From Phalacrocorax aristotelis (Eukaryota > Chordata > Aves > Suliformes > Phalacrocoracidae), in assembly GCF_949628215.1 (NCBI RefSeq), contig NC_134280.1, forward strand, positions 51,920,621 to 51,984,620: a stretch of 64,000 nt of DNA, given 5' to 3'. The translations under genes and the position numbers were made by a program. The notes under the pieces were generated by a model. The model worked only from the letters and a program-made list of their open reading frames with translations. It had not been told where the DNA came from and did no database searches. How positions within the stretch are numbered: the first letter of the stretch is position 1; each line of letters begins with the position of its first letter. This document shows, piece by piece, positions 12,001 to 24,000 of this stretch.

Positions 12001-15000
12001 ATCAAAAAGTGATATTTACCTACTGTTGCTTGTTTAGGCTTGCTGAAAGTTGTGATCTGAGATGTGGTCTGGAGTGGTGTTGAGGTAGTTGCCATTTCCT
12101 TTTTGGTAGTGGTCTTGAAGGGTAGTGTGGTGAACCTTACTTCTTCCGTCTCTGTTGAAGCAGTGGTTGATGAGGCAACAGGTGTAGGCTTTGGTTTAGT
12201 GGTCGTGGTTCTTTTTGTTGAGGTAGTTAGGGAAGGGGTAGTGATGGTTGTAGTCATGTTTGGTGTGGTAAAAGTCGATGTTGTATGTTCTTTTGGAGTA
12301 CAGATAAATAATATAATGTGAGTAGATTCATTGAATAATTAAAAATAGATAAATTATGAAGAAGCTACCCATATTTCAGAGATCCAGTCTTCACCCTTGA
12401 TCCTTTGAACATTTTCTGTGTAATTGTTTGTATTCATGTTCTTATAAGCTTGCCAAATCCATCTCTACTTGTATTTGTTTTTGATTCTCATATATTTCCT
12501 TGTTCTCATTTTCTGTATTTTTCCTGTATTAGATTATTTTATATATAATTTTTCTAAGAAGTTAACTTTGTTGTCACTTATTGGCTTTGTCCAAATGACA
12601 ATGTTGTTAGATATTTTTATGTTCCAAATCAGCCACAGTTTCAGTTTTCTGTAATTTGTATTACACATATAAATAACATCACACTATAGGATTTTCCTTG
12701 TCCCAGTACATGAATCACCTGTCACAATGGCAGCCTTTGAAGTTGCGTTTTGACTCCTGTAGGACCTCTTTTTAACTCTGCTTTCCCTGATAGCCTGGGT
12801 CTGGGATGGCTTATTAGTTGAAGTGCATGTTGGTGGGAAGCTAAATGTTATTATGAGTCTGCACAAGCCATAGAATCACAAAGAAATTTATGTTGGAGGA
12901 GTCATCCTCCTGGGGGCAGGACTCTAGAAACCTAGGCAAAGCTGCTGCACCAATACCTGTGTGATTCTGCTTCGGAGCCTCCTTACTTGATTCATAGTTA
13001 ATAGGTTGGGCGCTCCTTGAATATGATGACATAACTGAAATAGTTGTGGAAAAGAGGCCAAAGCTGAGCTAATAAATCCAACTGGAGCTGAGCTGGCTCA
13101 CTGCTTATAGAACTTCTTATGTGCTTCTCAGATAAGTCATACAAGTGATTTTTGGTTCTATTTTTAACCTAGTGTCTATATCCTTTCTTTTTCTATGCAC
13201 TTGCAATCTATACTTGTGAACATTTCTGGTTTACACACTCCTTTCTGGAAGCCTGCTTTGCCTACTTCGTGATTTGGAGTCTTATGCTTGGATGTTAAGA
13301 CAGCTTGCAATGCTTTCATAGTAGAATAATATCACAACTATGTATAGAGTGTGTTTACTATAATTAATTTTAGACAGTAACACTAAAAACCTACCAGTTG
13401 TTGACTTTATTGTGACAAGAGGTGATGCTGATGAAGTTCTTGGAACTGTGATTTTTGATGTTATTGTTGGATTTGTAGTCGCAGTTGATATAGTAGCCGC
13501 AGAAGAAGAAATACTAGGTACTCTTGGTAGGGTACTTGTGGTAGAGATGCTCATTACTTTAGGCTGCACTGTTGTTACTATGAGGACAAAAAATCCCAAA
13601 ATTAAAGGATATGAAATAGTGCTTGATAATCTATTTATAATACACCTATATAAATTGAAAATTATTTTTGGAAGTAAAAACACTACCTTAATAACGAATA
13701 GTAGTAACTACTATTAAAACCCATTAGCTTTTAGATGAAACATCTGAGAGAGGTTCTTCATTCATTCCTTTGCTATTACGTGTAGTTAATACATTAGACA
13801 TGAACTCTTGCAGAATATTTATACATTTCCATTCATCACTTGAAAGTGAATTTGGCATAAATACTTCTGCATAGCAGCAGAGGTGGAATTGTATTTTATC
13901 ATTCACACAGCCGACAGAGTAATGTTTTCTGAATACCATCTGTCTTCATGGAGATTAATAGAATTTCTAACAAATTTAAAATCACTATATATATATTCAT
14001 TTCCTGGATCAAGCTGTAGGAGTTTGGTATACTCAGTCATATATTTCCATGAAGACCTTCATCAATTGTTGAAGTGTTCTACAGCCAGTCACCACAAAGA
14101 ACTGTGATGAAACCTTTGTGAGATTTTGTACATCATAGAATCATAAAATGGTTTGGGTTGGAAGGAAACTTTAAAGTCATCTAGTCCAACCCCCCTGCAA
14201 TGAGCAGGGACATCTTCAAATAGATCAGGTTGCTCAGAGACCCCTCCAGCCTTACCTTGAATGTTTCCAGGGATGGGGCATCTCCCACCTCTCTGGGAAA
14301 CCTGTGCCTGTGTTTCACCACCCTTACTGTAAAAAATTTCTTCCCTACATTGTGTCTGAGTCTACTCTCTTTTAATTTAAAACCATTACCCCCTGTCCTA
14401 TCACCCCAGGCCCTACTAAAAAGTCTGCCCACATCTTTCTTATAAGCCCCGTTCAAGAATTGAAAGGCTGCAATAAGGTCTCCCTGCAGCCTTCTCTTCT
14501 CCAGGCTGAACAACCCCAACTCTCTCAGCCTGTCCTCAAAAGAGAGGTGTTTCAGCCCTCCAGATCATTTCTGTGGCCCTCCTCTGGACCCACTCCAACA
14601 GGTCCATGTCTCTCCTGTACTGAGGGCTCCAGAGCTGGATGCAGCACTCCAGGTGCAGCCTCACCAGAGCACAGGGGCAGAATCACCTCCCTCGACCTGC
14701 TGGCCATGCTTCTTTTGATGCAGCCCAGCATATGGGTGGCTTTTTGGCATGCAAGCACACATTGCTGGCTCATGTCCAGCTTTTCATCCTCCAGTACCCA
14801 CAAGTCCTTCTCTGCAAGGCTGTTCTCAATCCCTTCATCCCCCAGCCTGTACTGATATTGGGGGTTGCCCTGACCCATGTGCAGGACCTTGCACTTGGCC
14901 TTGTTGAACCTCATGAGGTTCACATGGGCCCACTTCTCAAGCTCGTCCACATCCCTCTGAATGGTGTCCTGTCCCTCAGGGTTGTCAACTGCACCAGTCA

Positions 15001-18000
15001 GCTTGGTGTTATCTGCAGAATTCCTGAGGGTGTGCCTGATCACACTGTCCATCAGAGACAAGATAGAAGTCCTTATTTGCTAACAGAGATATTTCATTAC
15101 TGGTATCTGGAAGTGCCTAAGTATGCTTAGGAAACACTCTTCATAATTTTTTTTCTGAGGATGTCTAGCAAAATTTCTCTGAAAATATTTGTGGTAATTA
15201 TGATATAAACTTATTTTCCCTCATTGCATCTTATGCATGTGAAGCTGATGGCACCACTATATCACACAAAAAAGGATATTGCTTACATGTATCAGGACAT
15301 ATATCAGTGTGTAAGTACTGGTTTTGTCAACTGCATAAACTAACCTGTTGAAGGTGAAGATGTTTCAGTAGTTGTACTACTGCTTTCATCTCCTATTGTG
15401 TAAAGGAAGAACAGGTTAAGTTTGTGAGTGAAAACATATTATAATATTCCAAATAAGGCAAATTTCGGATTGGAAGGATTGTGTTATTTAGGGATATATT
15501 CCTGAAAATGCTTAATATTCGATATTCCAGTGTCAAACTTCTTATCAAAGGACTTAAACAATGACAAAGAAATCAATACATCTCATAATAATAATGAACA
15601 CGAGTAAGTTTTTGCTATCTTTCTTAAAATTTTCATGTTTAAGGGTACCTCCCTTTTCATGAATAATGGAAACAGGTTTTTTTTTGTATTTAAATGAGAT
15701 CACTAGCTGAGATCCTGATTACACAGGTTACAATTCTGTAATATGAGAAAAATTGTCCTTGTATTTTTTTACATCTGCATGAAAATCCAAACTATGCAGC
15801 TAGAGTCTATCCAAAACATTATTTATTAAGATATGTTTTCATAGAAGTAAACCATATGGTAATAAACCTTAAGTTAAAATACTTAAAAAAAAAATCTCTA
15901 AAAAGAGATTTGCTAAGTAGAGTCCATTAGCTAGGTGTGATCCTATTCTATATTTTCTCTTTTTTTATGAAATGAGTTGAATATATCTGAGACCCACAGG
16001 TCTGCTGGGGCAGCCCCTCACACAGATCAGAACATCAATGTGTTTTCAGGAAGACCCACATTTTGAAAAGTAACCCCATTTACATTGAACATAACTTTTC
16101 ATGTTGCTAACTGAAATCAGTCAGGGTCATCAGCTTCTGCGTTATAGCATTCCCTATCCTAATCTTTCTTTTAATTAGTTCTTTTCATTCCTTTATTTGC
16201 CAACTTTTACAAAACTTTCACATACTAATAGTACAGTAATAGGGTTCTTTTGAAGGAAAGTCATGTTTGGATGAGCACTCATTATTAATTGACAGGTACT
16301 AGGAAAAATACATTCTTTGAGAATATACAAATATTTTAGTATGGTTTTTCAGTTACTATAGAGAAAGAATATGATTATGTGGGTTGCTGCTTACCACATG
16401 GCATGCATCTTTTCTTCTCATGGTCAAAGTATTCATCTTGAGAGCAGTTGTAACAGCCTGAAGAAAGGGGAAGAGAAATTTGTTTTACATTTCTCAGAGA
16501 ACAGCAGTTAATTTATGCTATATATAGTCTAATATCGTACATTTCTGTTATTAAAAAATTGTATCAGTTGCAATATCATCTATTCAGGTAAGAATTTCCA
16601 ATGTCATCCTCAGAAGAAGGGTCTGCCTATGTAGTAACTTATTTGGTTTCTCCAACTATATCCATTTGTCTAATAAAATATTAACGGCTCTCTCCACATA
16701 TTTGCTTACCTAAGTACAGTGTATTCTTTTGATTTTGTGCAAGTCAGAGACTTTCTTCTCAAGACAGGCTGAGCTCAATATAAAGCTAGATGTAGTGCAG
16801 GTACTGAACTGATCATGTATTTAAAGCAGTAGAAGTAAGCTGAAGATCAGCAAAACTGCTCCAAAGATAGCATCAATTAGAATATCATTATTTATCTGTG
16901 GTACAATTGATTTAAAAAACAGCATTGAAAATAATTACTGTTACTGTTTCCTGGCTTACACTGGTATAGCTTATTACCTTCAATGTTGACATATTTGTAG
17001 TTTTGATTTGGACAATTACAAGGCCTGTAATGCCAAGTGCAGTTGTCATTGTTGTAGCCATAGGAATAAGCATCACCATTTCCTGTCCTTTTATGAGAAT
17101 TATAATACTCACAATAGACAGCTAAAAAAAGTAAAAGTAAGAGAGAAATCAGAATTTTTCAAAATAATGGCATGTTAATTTCAAAGGACAGAAGGCAGGA
17201 CAAAATAAACAGTTTGAATAAAAAATTTTGTCACAGAAGTTATTAGCTTCTGACATAAACTGAAATTTACACTCCAGTGAAGTCAGTTTCTTTTTTATAA
17301 ATGCACTATGCAGGCGTTTCCACAATTTTTAATGCATAATATAGTGAAATGTTGAAAAACAACCATCAAAAATGACAACTCTAGCATTTATTTATAGAAC
17401 ACACATCCTCTTTTTTCTTCTGTATGTGGTATTCTGGGACACCTTGATAACTTTCCTCTTTTACAGGAAACACAGCTGTCTCTATTTCCTTGACACCCAT
17501 ACAGAAGGTGATCTCATCATAGCTAAAATGAAACATATTATTTTACAGTTTCATACTCCCTTTGCTGACAAACTGACAGTTCACTATACAATGGGAGCAG
17601 GAGAAGCAGTTTGCCTTCTGTGATCACGTTATTTTCTTTCTCATTACTCCATGTTGAAAAGAGAGATAATGTTTTGGTTAATTTAGCACAAATGAAAACT
17701 ACAGATTTCAAAACCCTGGTGACTGAAGTCAACTATTTACCCAATTTAGGAGGTGCTTATTAAGCAATTACCTATGTTGCCCTATTAATACACTCATAGT
17801 AACAATAACAATAATAATCTCAATGTGTTTAAAGAGAGCTTAAAGAAACTTACGACAGAACTCAGGAGTCCTCCAGTCAATGCAGATACCTTTATCTAAG
17901 CATGCCATGGCATATACTGCAATGGCATCACACATGCATTCACAGTCCCCTCCAATGTCACAACCACAAGAGTCTCGAACACAAGCCTCATAATATGGCA

Positions 18001-21000
18001 TACGATTCACCTGCATTGGAAAATAAAGTAATGAATTTTCTAGGATTCATTTGTGCCTGCTTGTTAAGAAGGTATTTTTCCCTGGGCTAAACAATACGTG
18101 TTCCACTAAGTGACAGTAACTAGTATTTCCTCTGAACACTTGTCAAAGCAATTACAATCCCACTTCATATAAATCTTTTTAGCAAGAATGTAGGTGCATC
18201 CACATCAACAATAGAAACTGGTGATGTTTTGCCAGATATGTGTTTCTAAATTTGTACTAGACCACTCCTGAATATATGCATAGCCAGCTAAAAAAAATCC
18301 CAAATCCCCACATTCATTCAGGCACAAGTGTCTAAGTTCATCAGCTGTACACCCTTTATTGATATGCATGAGCACTGCAGCATTTAGGTTGGATATTAGG
18401 AAAAGGTTCTTCACCCAGTGGTTTGTGGAGCACTGGAACAGGCTCCCCTGGGATGTAGTATTGGTGTCAAGCCTGGTGATATTCAGGAAGCACTTTGACA
18501 ATGCCCTCAGACACATGGTGTGAATTTTGGGGTTGTCCTGTGCAGGGACAGGAGTTGGACTCAATGATCATTGTGGGTCCCTTCCAATGCAGGACATTCT
18601 ATGGTTCTATGATTCTATGATTATCCACATTCCTCACTTGTTTTCACCTCCTGAAAACAGACATTTTTCATTCAGAAGGCCTGATGAATCTTGTGATATT
18701 TTAATTTCCACAAAGTTGGCAACTTAAAACAAATAGGAGAGTTGATGTTATCTTCCTCTTGGGCTGATCTACATCTTCTAAGTAATACTGTTGATTTACT
18801 GATGAGAACAAGTGTTTTCAGGCTTTTCTTAAGTCTGGTTGTCTTAACAAAGGCTAGATGTTTTCAGAAGAGTAAACAGTGCATTGATCAGTATCCGACA
18901 TCATCAACAGACTGGCTAATTTCTGATACTTAAGTCTTCATTCTGACATTTTTAACTAATCAGTTAATACCAGACTTAGATTTTGTGCTTACAAAAGGGC
19001 AGGTGAAGTGCAAATAAGAAAGGATTTAGATTAACATAAATAAGAGCCATAAGCTATTTTATATATATTTTGTTAAAACATTTTGAGGAAGAGAAAATCA
19101 AGTGTTGATGTGCAAGTATTTTGGAAGAATACAGGTTATGCCTATAAATAAAAAGGCCAAATCAATTCTTACCTTGTTGTGACAGGCAGAAAAGGCTTGG
19201 CTGTTGATGATGGAACATGTCTTTTCTGCCCATGCTTTACGATAAGGGTTCTTGCTACAGGGGTCCACTACAAAGTATACATCTGCACAGAGAGGATTCT
19301 CTTTCCAAGAATTGACAAATTCCAATTCATTCGATGCCACATACTTGCTTCGAGTTTCAAAATCATCCTTCATATTGCCATTATAGTTCCCACACAAACC
19401 GCATATGGTTTCCTCGATTAAATGAAAGCAGCAAGGTCAGTTCAGCAAGTTGCGGTTACTCACCTTCCCTTTTGATTACTGACAATTTCCTATGCTTTAG
19501 TAGTGAATGTGATCTACAGATACTCTCTTATACATTCTTAGCATCTTGTGCTTGAGGTTCTTCCCATCAGTGGATGAATGTGTTTCTCCTCTAAACTGTA
19601 AACTCATCATTTAGAGATCAAATTCAACCACGCAGTTGTATAAAATACAAGCACCTAGCTCAAAAATTTCCTTAATGAAGTAATCACTTAAAAATCATAC
19701 ACTAGTGAAAATCTCTGCTGTTTTGGAGATAGTGATTAAAATGAATTAACAGTAGTGTCTCTGAAGACCTTTTGCCATCATAGAGAGTCAAGGTAACTGT
19801 CATCAAATGTTCTGTTCAATCTGAATTGAGGGACAATTTACTGAGGAAGTGTCGTGGCTCAGCCTCAGCTGGCAACTGAACACCATGCAGCCACTCGCTC
19901 ACTCCCTCCCCACCCCTGTGGGATGGGGAAGAGAATTGGATGAGCAAAAGAACTTCTGGGTTGAGATAAGCACAGTTTAATGATTACAGTAAAACATTAA
20001 TAATAATAATAAGAATGATTATGATAATAATGACAATAATGTTAACATAATAAAATGGAAAAGGAAGGGAAAGGGAAAAAAAAAGGGAAAAAACCCCCAC
20101 AGAAACACAAACGATACAACCGCTCACCACCCGCCGACCGATGGTGCCTGTCCCCGAGCCGTGAATGCTTCCTCCCTCCCCCGGCCAGCTCCTCCCAGTT
20201 AACATACTGGGCATGACGTTACATGATATGGAATATCCCTTTGGTCAGTTTGAATCCGCTCTCTTAGCTGTGCCCCCTCCCCTCCCAGCTTCTTGTGCAC
20301 CCAGCAGAGCATGGGAAGCTAGAAATGTCCTTGACTAGTACAAGCACTACCCAGCAACAGCCCAAACATCTGTGTGTTATCTCAACATTTTTTTTTCCCA
20401 TGCTAAGTTCAAAGCACAGCACTATACCAGCTAGAGTGAAGAAAATTAACTCTATCCCAGCTAAAACCACGACAGGAAGTGATTCTGCAATACCTGCGTT
20501 TCTCTGGAGATTTTGATGAAGAAGTTCATGTGCTTATTCCAGATAAGGGTCATGTTGTATTTTCCTGGGATAATGATATCAAACATCAGGTGAAGGGCGT
20601 TCTTTTTCACATTATACCGTACTCCAGGATTCTCCCCAGAAATAGTGAAGGTTTCATCTCGCAGTATGAATGTTAAATTCTGGAAGAAAACTTATTTAGA
20701 TGTTATAACTTATCAACTTTCAGTATTTTCCTTACTCTGTGTTACATTGCTGAAGATCAGATGCTGGGTCGATGAAGGGAGAGCAGTAGATGTTGTCTAT
20801 CTTTACTTCAGTAAGGCATTCAACACTGTCTCCCACAGCATCCTCACAGGCAAGCTAAGGAAGTGTGGGTTGGGTGAGTGGACAGTGAGGTGGATAGAGA
20901 ACTGGCTCAACAACAGAACTCAGAGGGTCGCGATCAATGGGGCAGAGTCTGGATGGAGGCCTGTCAATAGTGGTGTTCCCCAGGGGTCTGTGCTGGGTCC

Positions 21001-24000
21001 AGTCCTGTTCAATACATTAATCAGTGACCTGGATGATGGGATAGAGTGTAACCTCAGCAAGTTTGCTGATGATACCAAGCTGGGAGGAGTGGCTGATACA
21101 CCAGAAGGCTGCGCTGCCATCCAGTGAGACCTGGACAGGCTGGAGAGCTGGGCTGAGGGGAAACTCATGAAATTCAGCAAGAGCAAGTGCAAGGTCCTGC
21201 ACCTGGTCCTGCACTAGTACAGGCTGGGGTCAGAACTACTGGAAAGCATCTCTGCTGAGAAGGACCTGGGAGTGCTGGTGGACAACAAGCTGACCATGAG
21301 TCAGCAACGTGCCCTTGTGACCAAGAAGGCCAACGGTATACTGGGGTGCATTAAAAGGAGTGTGGCCAGCAGGCCGGGAGAGGTTATCCTCCCCCTCTAC
21401 TCTGCCCTGGTGAGACCACATTTGGAGTACTGTATCCAGTTTCGGGCCCCCCAGTTTAAGAAGGACACGGAACTGCTTGAGCAAGTCTAGCAGAGAGCTA
21501 CCAAGATCATCAGGGGGCTGGAGCATCTCCCTTATGAGGAAAGGCTGAGAGATTTTGGTTTGTTTAGCTTGGAGGAGAGAAGATTGAGGGGGGATTTCAT
21601 CAATACCTATAAATATCTAAAGGGTGGGTGTCAGGATGATGGCACTAGGCTCTTTTCAATAGTGCCCAATGACAGGCCAAGGGGCAACGGGCACAAGTTG
21701 GAACACAGGAAGTTCCACCTCAATATGAGAAAAACCTTCTTTCCCGTGAGGGTGGCAGAGCAGGGAACAGGCTGCCCAGGGAGGCTGTGGAGTCTCCTTC
21801 CCTGGAGACATTCAAAACCCACCTGGATGTGTTCCTGTGCCCCCTGCTCTAGGTGTCCCTGCTCAAGCAGGGGGCTGGACAAGATGATCTCCAGAGGTCC
21901 CTTCCAACCCCTACCATTCTGTGATTCTGGCCCCTGTGCTCTGGTGAGGCTGCACCTGGAGTGCTGCATCCAGCTCTGGAGCCCTCAGTACAGGAGAGAC
22001 ATGGACCTGTTGGAGTGGGTCCAGAGGAGGGCCACAGAAATGATCTGGAGGGCTGAAACACCTCTCTTTTGAGGACAGGCTGAGAGAGTTGGGGTTGTTC
22101 AGCCTGGAGAAGAGAAGGCTGCAGGGAGACCTTATTGCAGCCTTTCAATTCTTGAACGGGGCTTATAAGAAAGATGTGGGCAGACTTTTTAGTAGGGCCT
22201 GGGGTGATAGGACAGGGGGTAATGGTTTTAAATTAAAAGAGAGTAGACTCAGACACAATGTAGGGAAGAAATTTTTTACAGTAAGGGTGGTGAAACACAG
22301 GCACAGGTTTCCCAGAGAGGTGGGAGATGCCCCATCCCTGGAAACATTCAAGGTAAGGCTGGAGGGGTCTCTGAGCAACCTGATCTATTTGAAGATGTCC
22401 CTGCTCATTGCAGGGGGGTTGGACTAGATGACTTTAAAGTTTCCTTCCAACCCAAACCATTTTATGATTCTATTTTACAGACTTTTCTAACCCTTTGGAG
22501 TTGTTTCATTTGCCTATGCAAGTTTTCACGGGAAATAAAAATATCTTTCATTGTCTACCATCATTGTTAGATGTGCTAGGTTTCTGACTGCTTTTGGTGG
22601 AAATAATATCATCATCTATATGCAGCCAGCAGAGTAGAGGAAGTATGTTTTCATATGTTCCTAAGAATAATCAAAAAGTTACAGAGAAAATAGCTGTTTG
22701 TTTTGAGCTTTTTTACTATCTCCCACTGTCATGTGACTCTTACAACTTCACTCCTGCCATACTGCAGTGTTTCAATATCTAGATAATGCACAGAAAGGTT
22801 TGTCTGGAGCATGCATTTATGAATCTGGATTCTAAGTGAACAAACTTTTTCACCACGGCACTGACCAGCTGAAACTGCCAGTATTTAGTTGGTAATGTGG
22901 CAAATGTGTACTGCTTGTAGTGACTTCTCCTTGGGATAAAGTCTCATCTGTCCATATTCTTCTCTCTGTCAGATAATGAAGGACTCTAAGATATACTAGA
23001 TACTACTTGGTGTTACTGTCCTATAGAACTGAGAACAGTAAAACTTATCGTATTCTGGAGGCTGTCAGACAGTAGTGGAAATGAGGATAACTGCTCATTG
23101 CTGTAGTTTCAGAGATGTATCTCAGGTAAGACCTGGATATATTTTGAATTACAGATATTAGCTGGACTTAGAGAAATCTGAGAGATTTTGCTCATCATCC
23201 ATGATGAGAATGACTCAACTTTATGCTATCATTTTCCTGAGTTTGGCAGGGGGGCAGAGGGTGAGGAAATCAGTATCTTTTGACCAAGCAATTCACTGCT
23301 GAGTCAGCAAAGTTCAAAATTTTATAGCTTGTACGTAGGCAAGAAACTTAAAGACTGAAACATTGACATGAGAATTGAAGAAAACCTGATGGTAATTCCT
23401 ACTAAAACTGAAGCTCTAGGTTTAGCACATAATTTCACTTACCAGACATCACTTCAAAGTCACAGCTTAAACTTCCAAATGTGAATCAAACATGTGCTTA
23501 AAATAGCTATTCAGCTGGATAACAGCAGAATGAAGATCTTACCCCGAGGTAAATACTGATGGATCTGGAGCATGTAACCCCTGATTTCCCACAGACAACA
23601 TTCTCAGTAACAATTTTGAAAGAGGAAACAGGTCTATTAACACTGCAGCCATCCTAAAAAAAACAAAACAAACATAAGAGAATAAAACCCCAATAGACCC
23701 TGTGTCTGGAATCTTCCAACTTAAAACATAAAAGCATAAAGAAGTAAAGAAAGTTTAAACATGTTATGACGGATTCTGCCTGTTTTGGGAAGTGATGACC
23801 TCTGATTTGGTAGTTAAACTGACATCACTTCCCTAAAGGATATAGTTGGCTGGTACAGAACACATACGTGTCAATGACTATTTAAACATATTATTAAATC
23901 TAAAACTGGTTGTAATTGCATGAAAAAGCTGTGTTTCTAGAACTAAAGCCTTTTCCTCTTAAGTATTGAAGTAAGCAGAAAATATAAAACCATGTTAAGT

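Noticed and set aside
12064..12321. Val-rich plus-strand frame of 85 codons
   Set aside because: It is the antisense of the Thr-rich 270-nt exon (ACN codons read as GTN).
20645..21127. Plus-strand 160-codon frame starting over a MUC6 exon as a gene
   Set aside because: Its first part is antisense of the VWD3 exon and the rest is CR1 reverse transcriptase.
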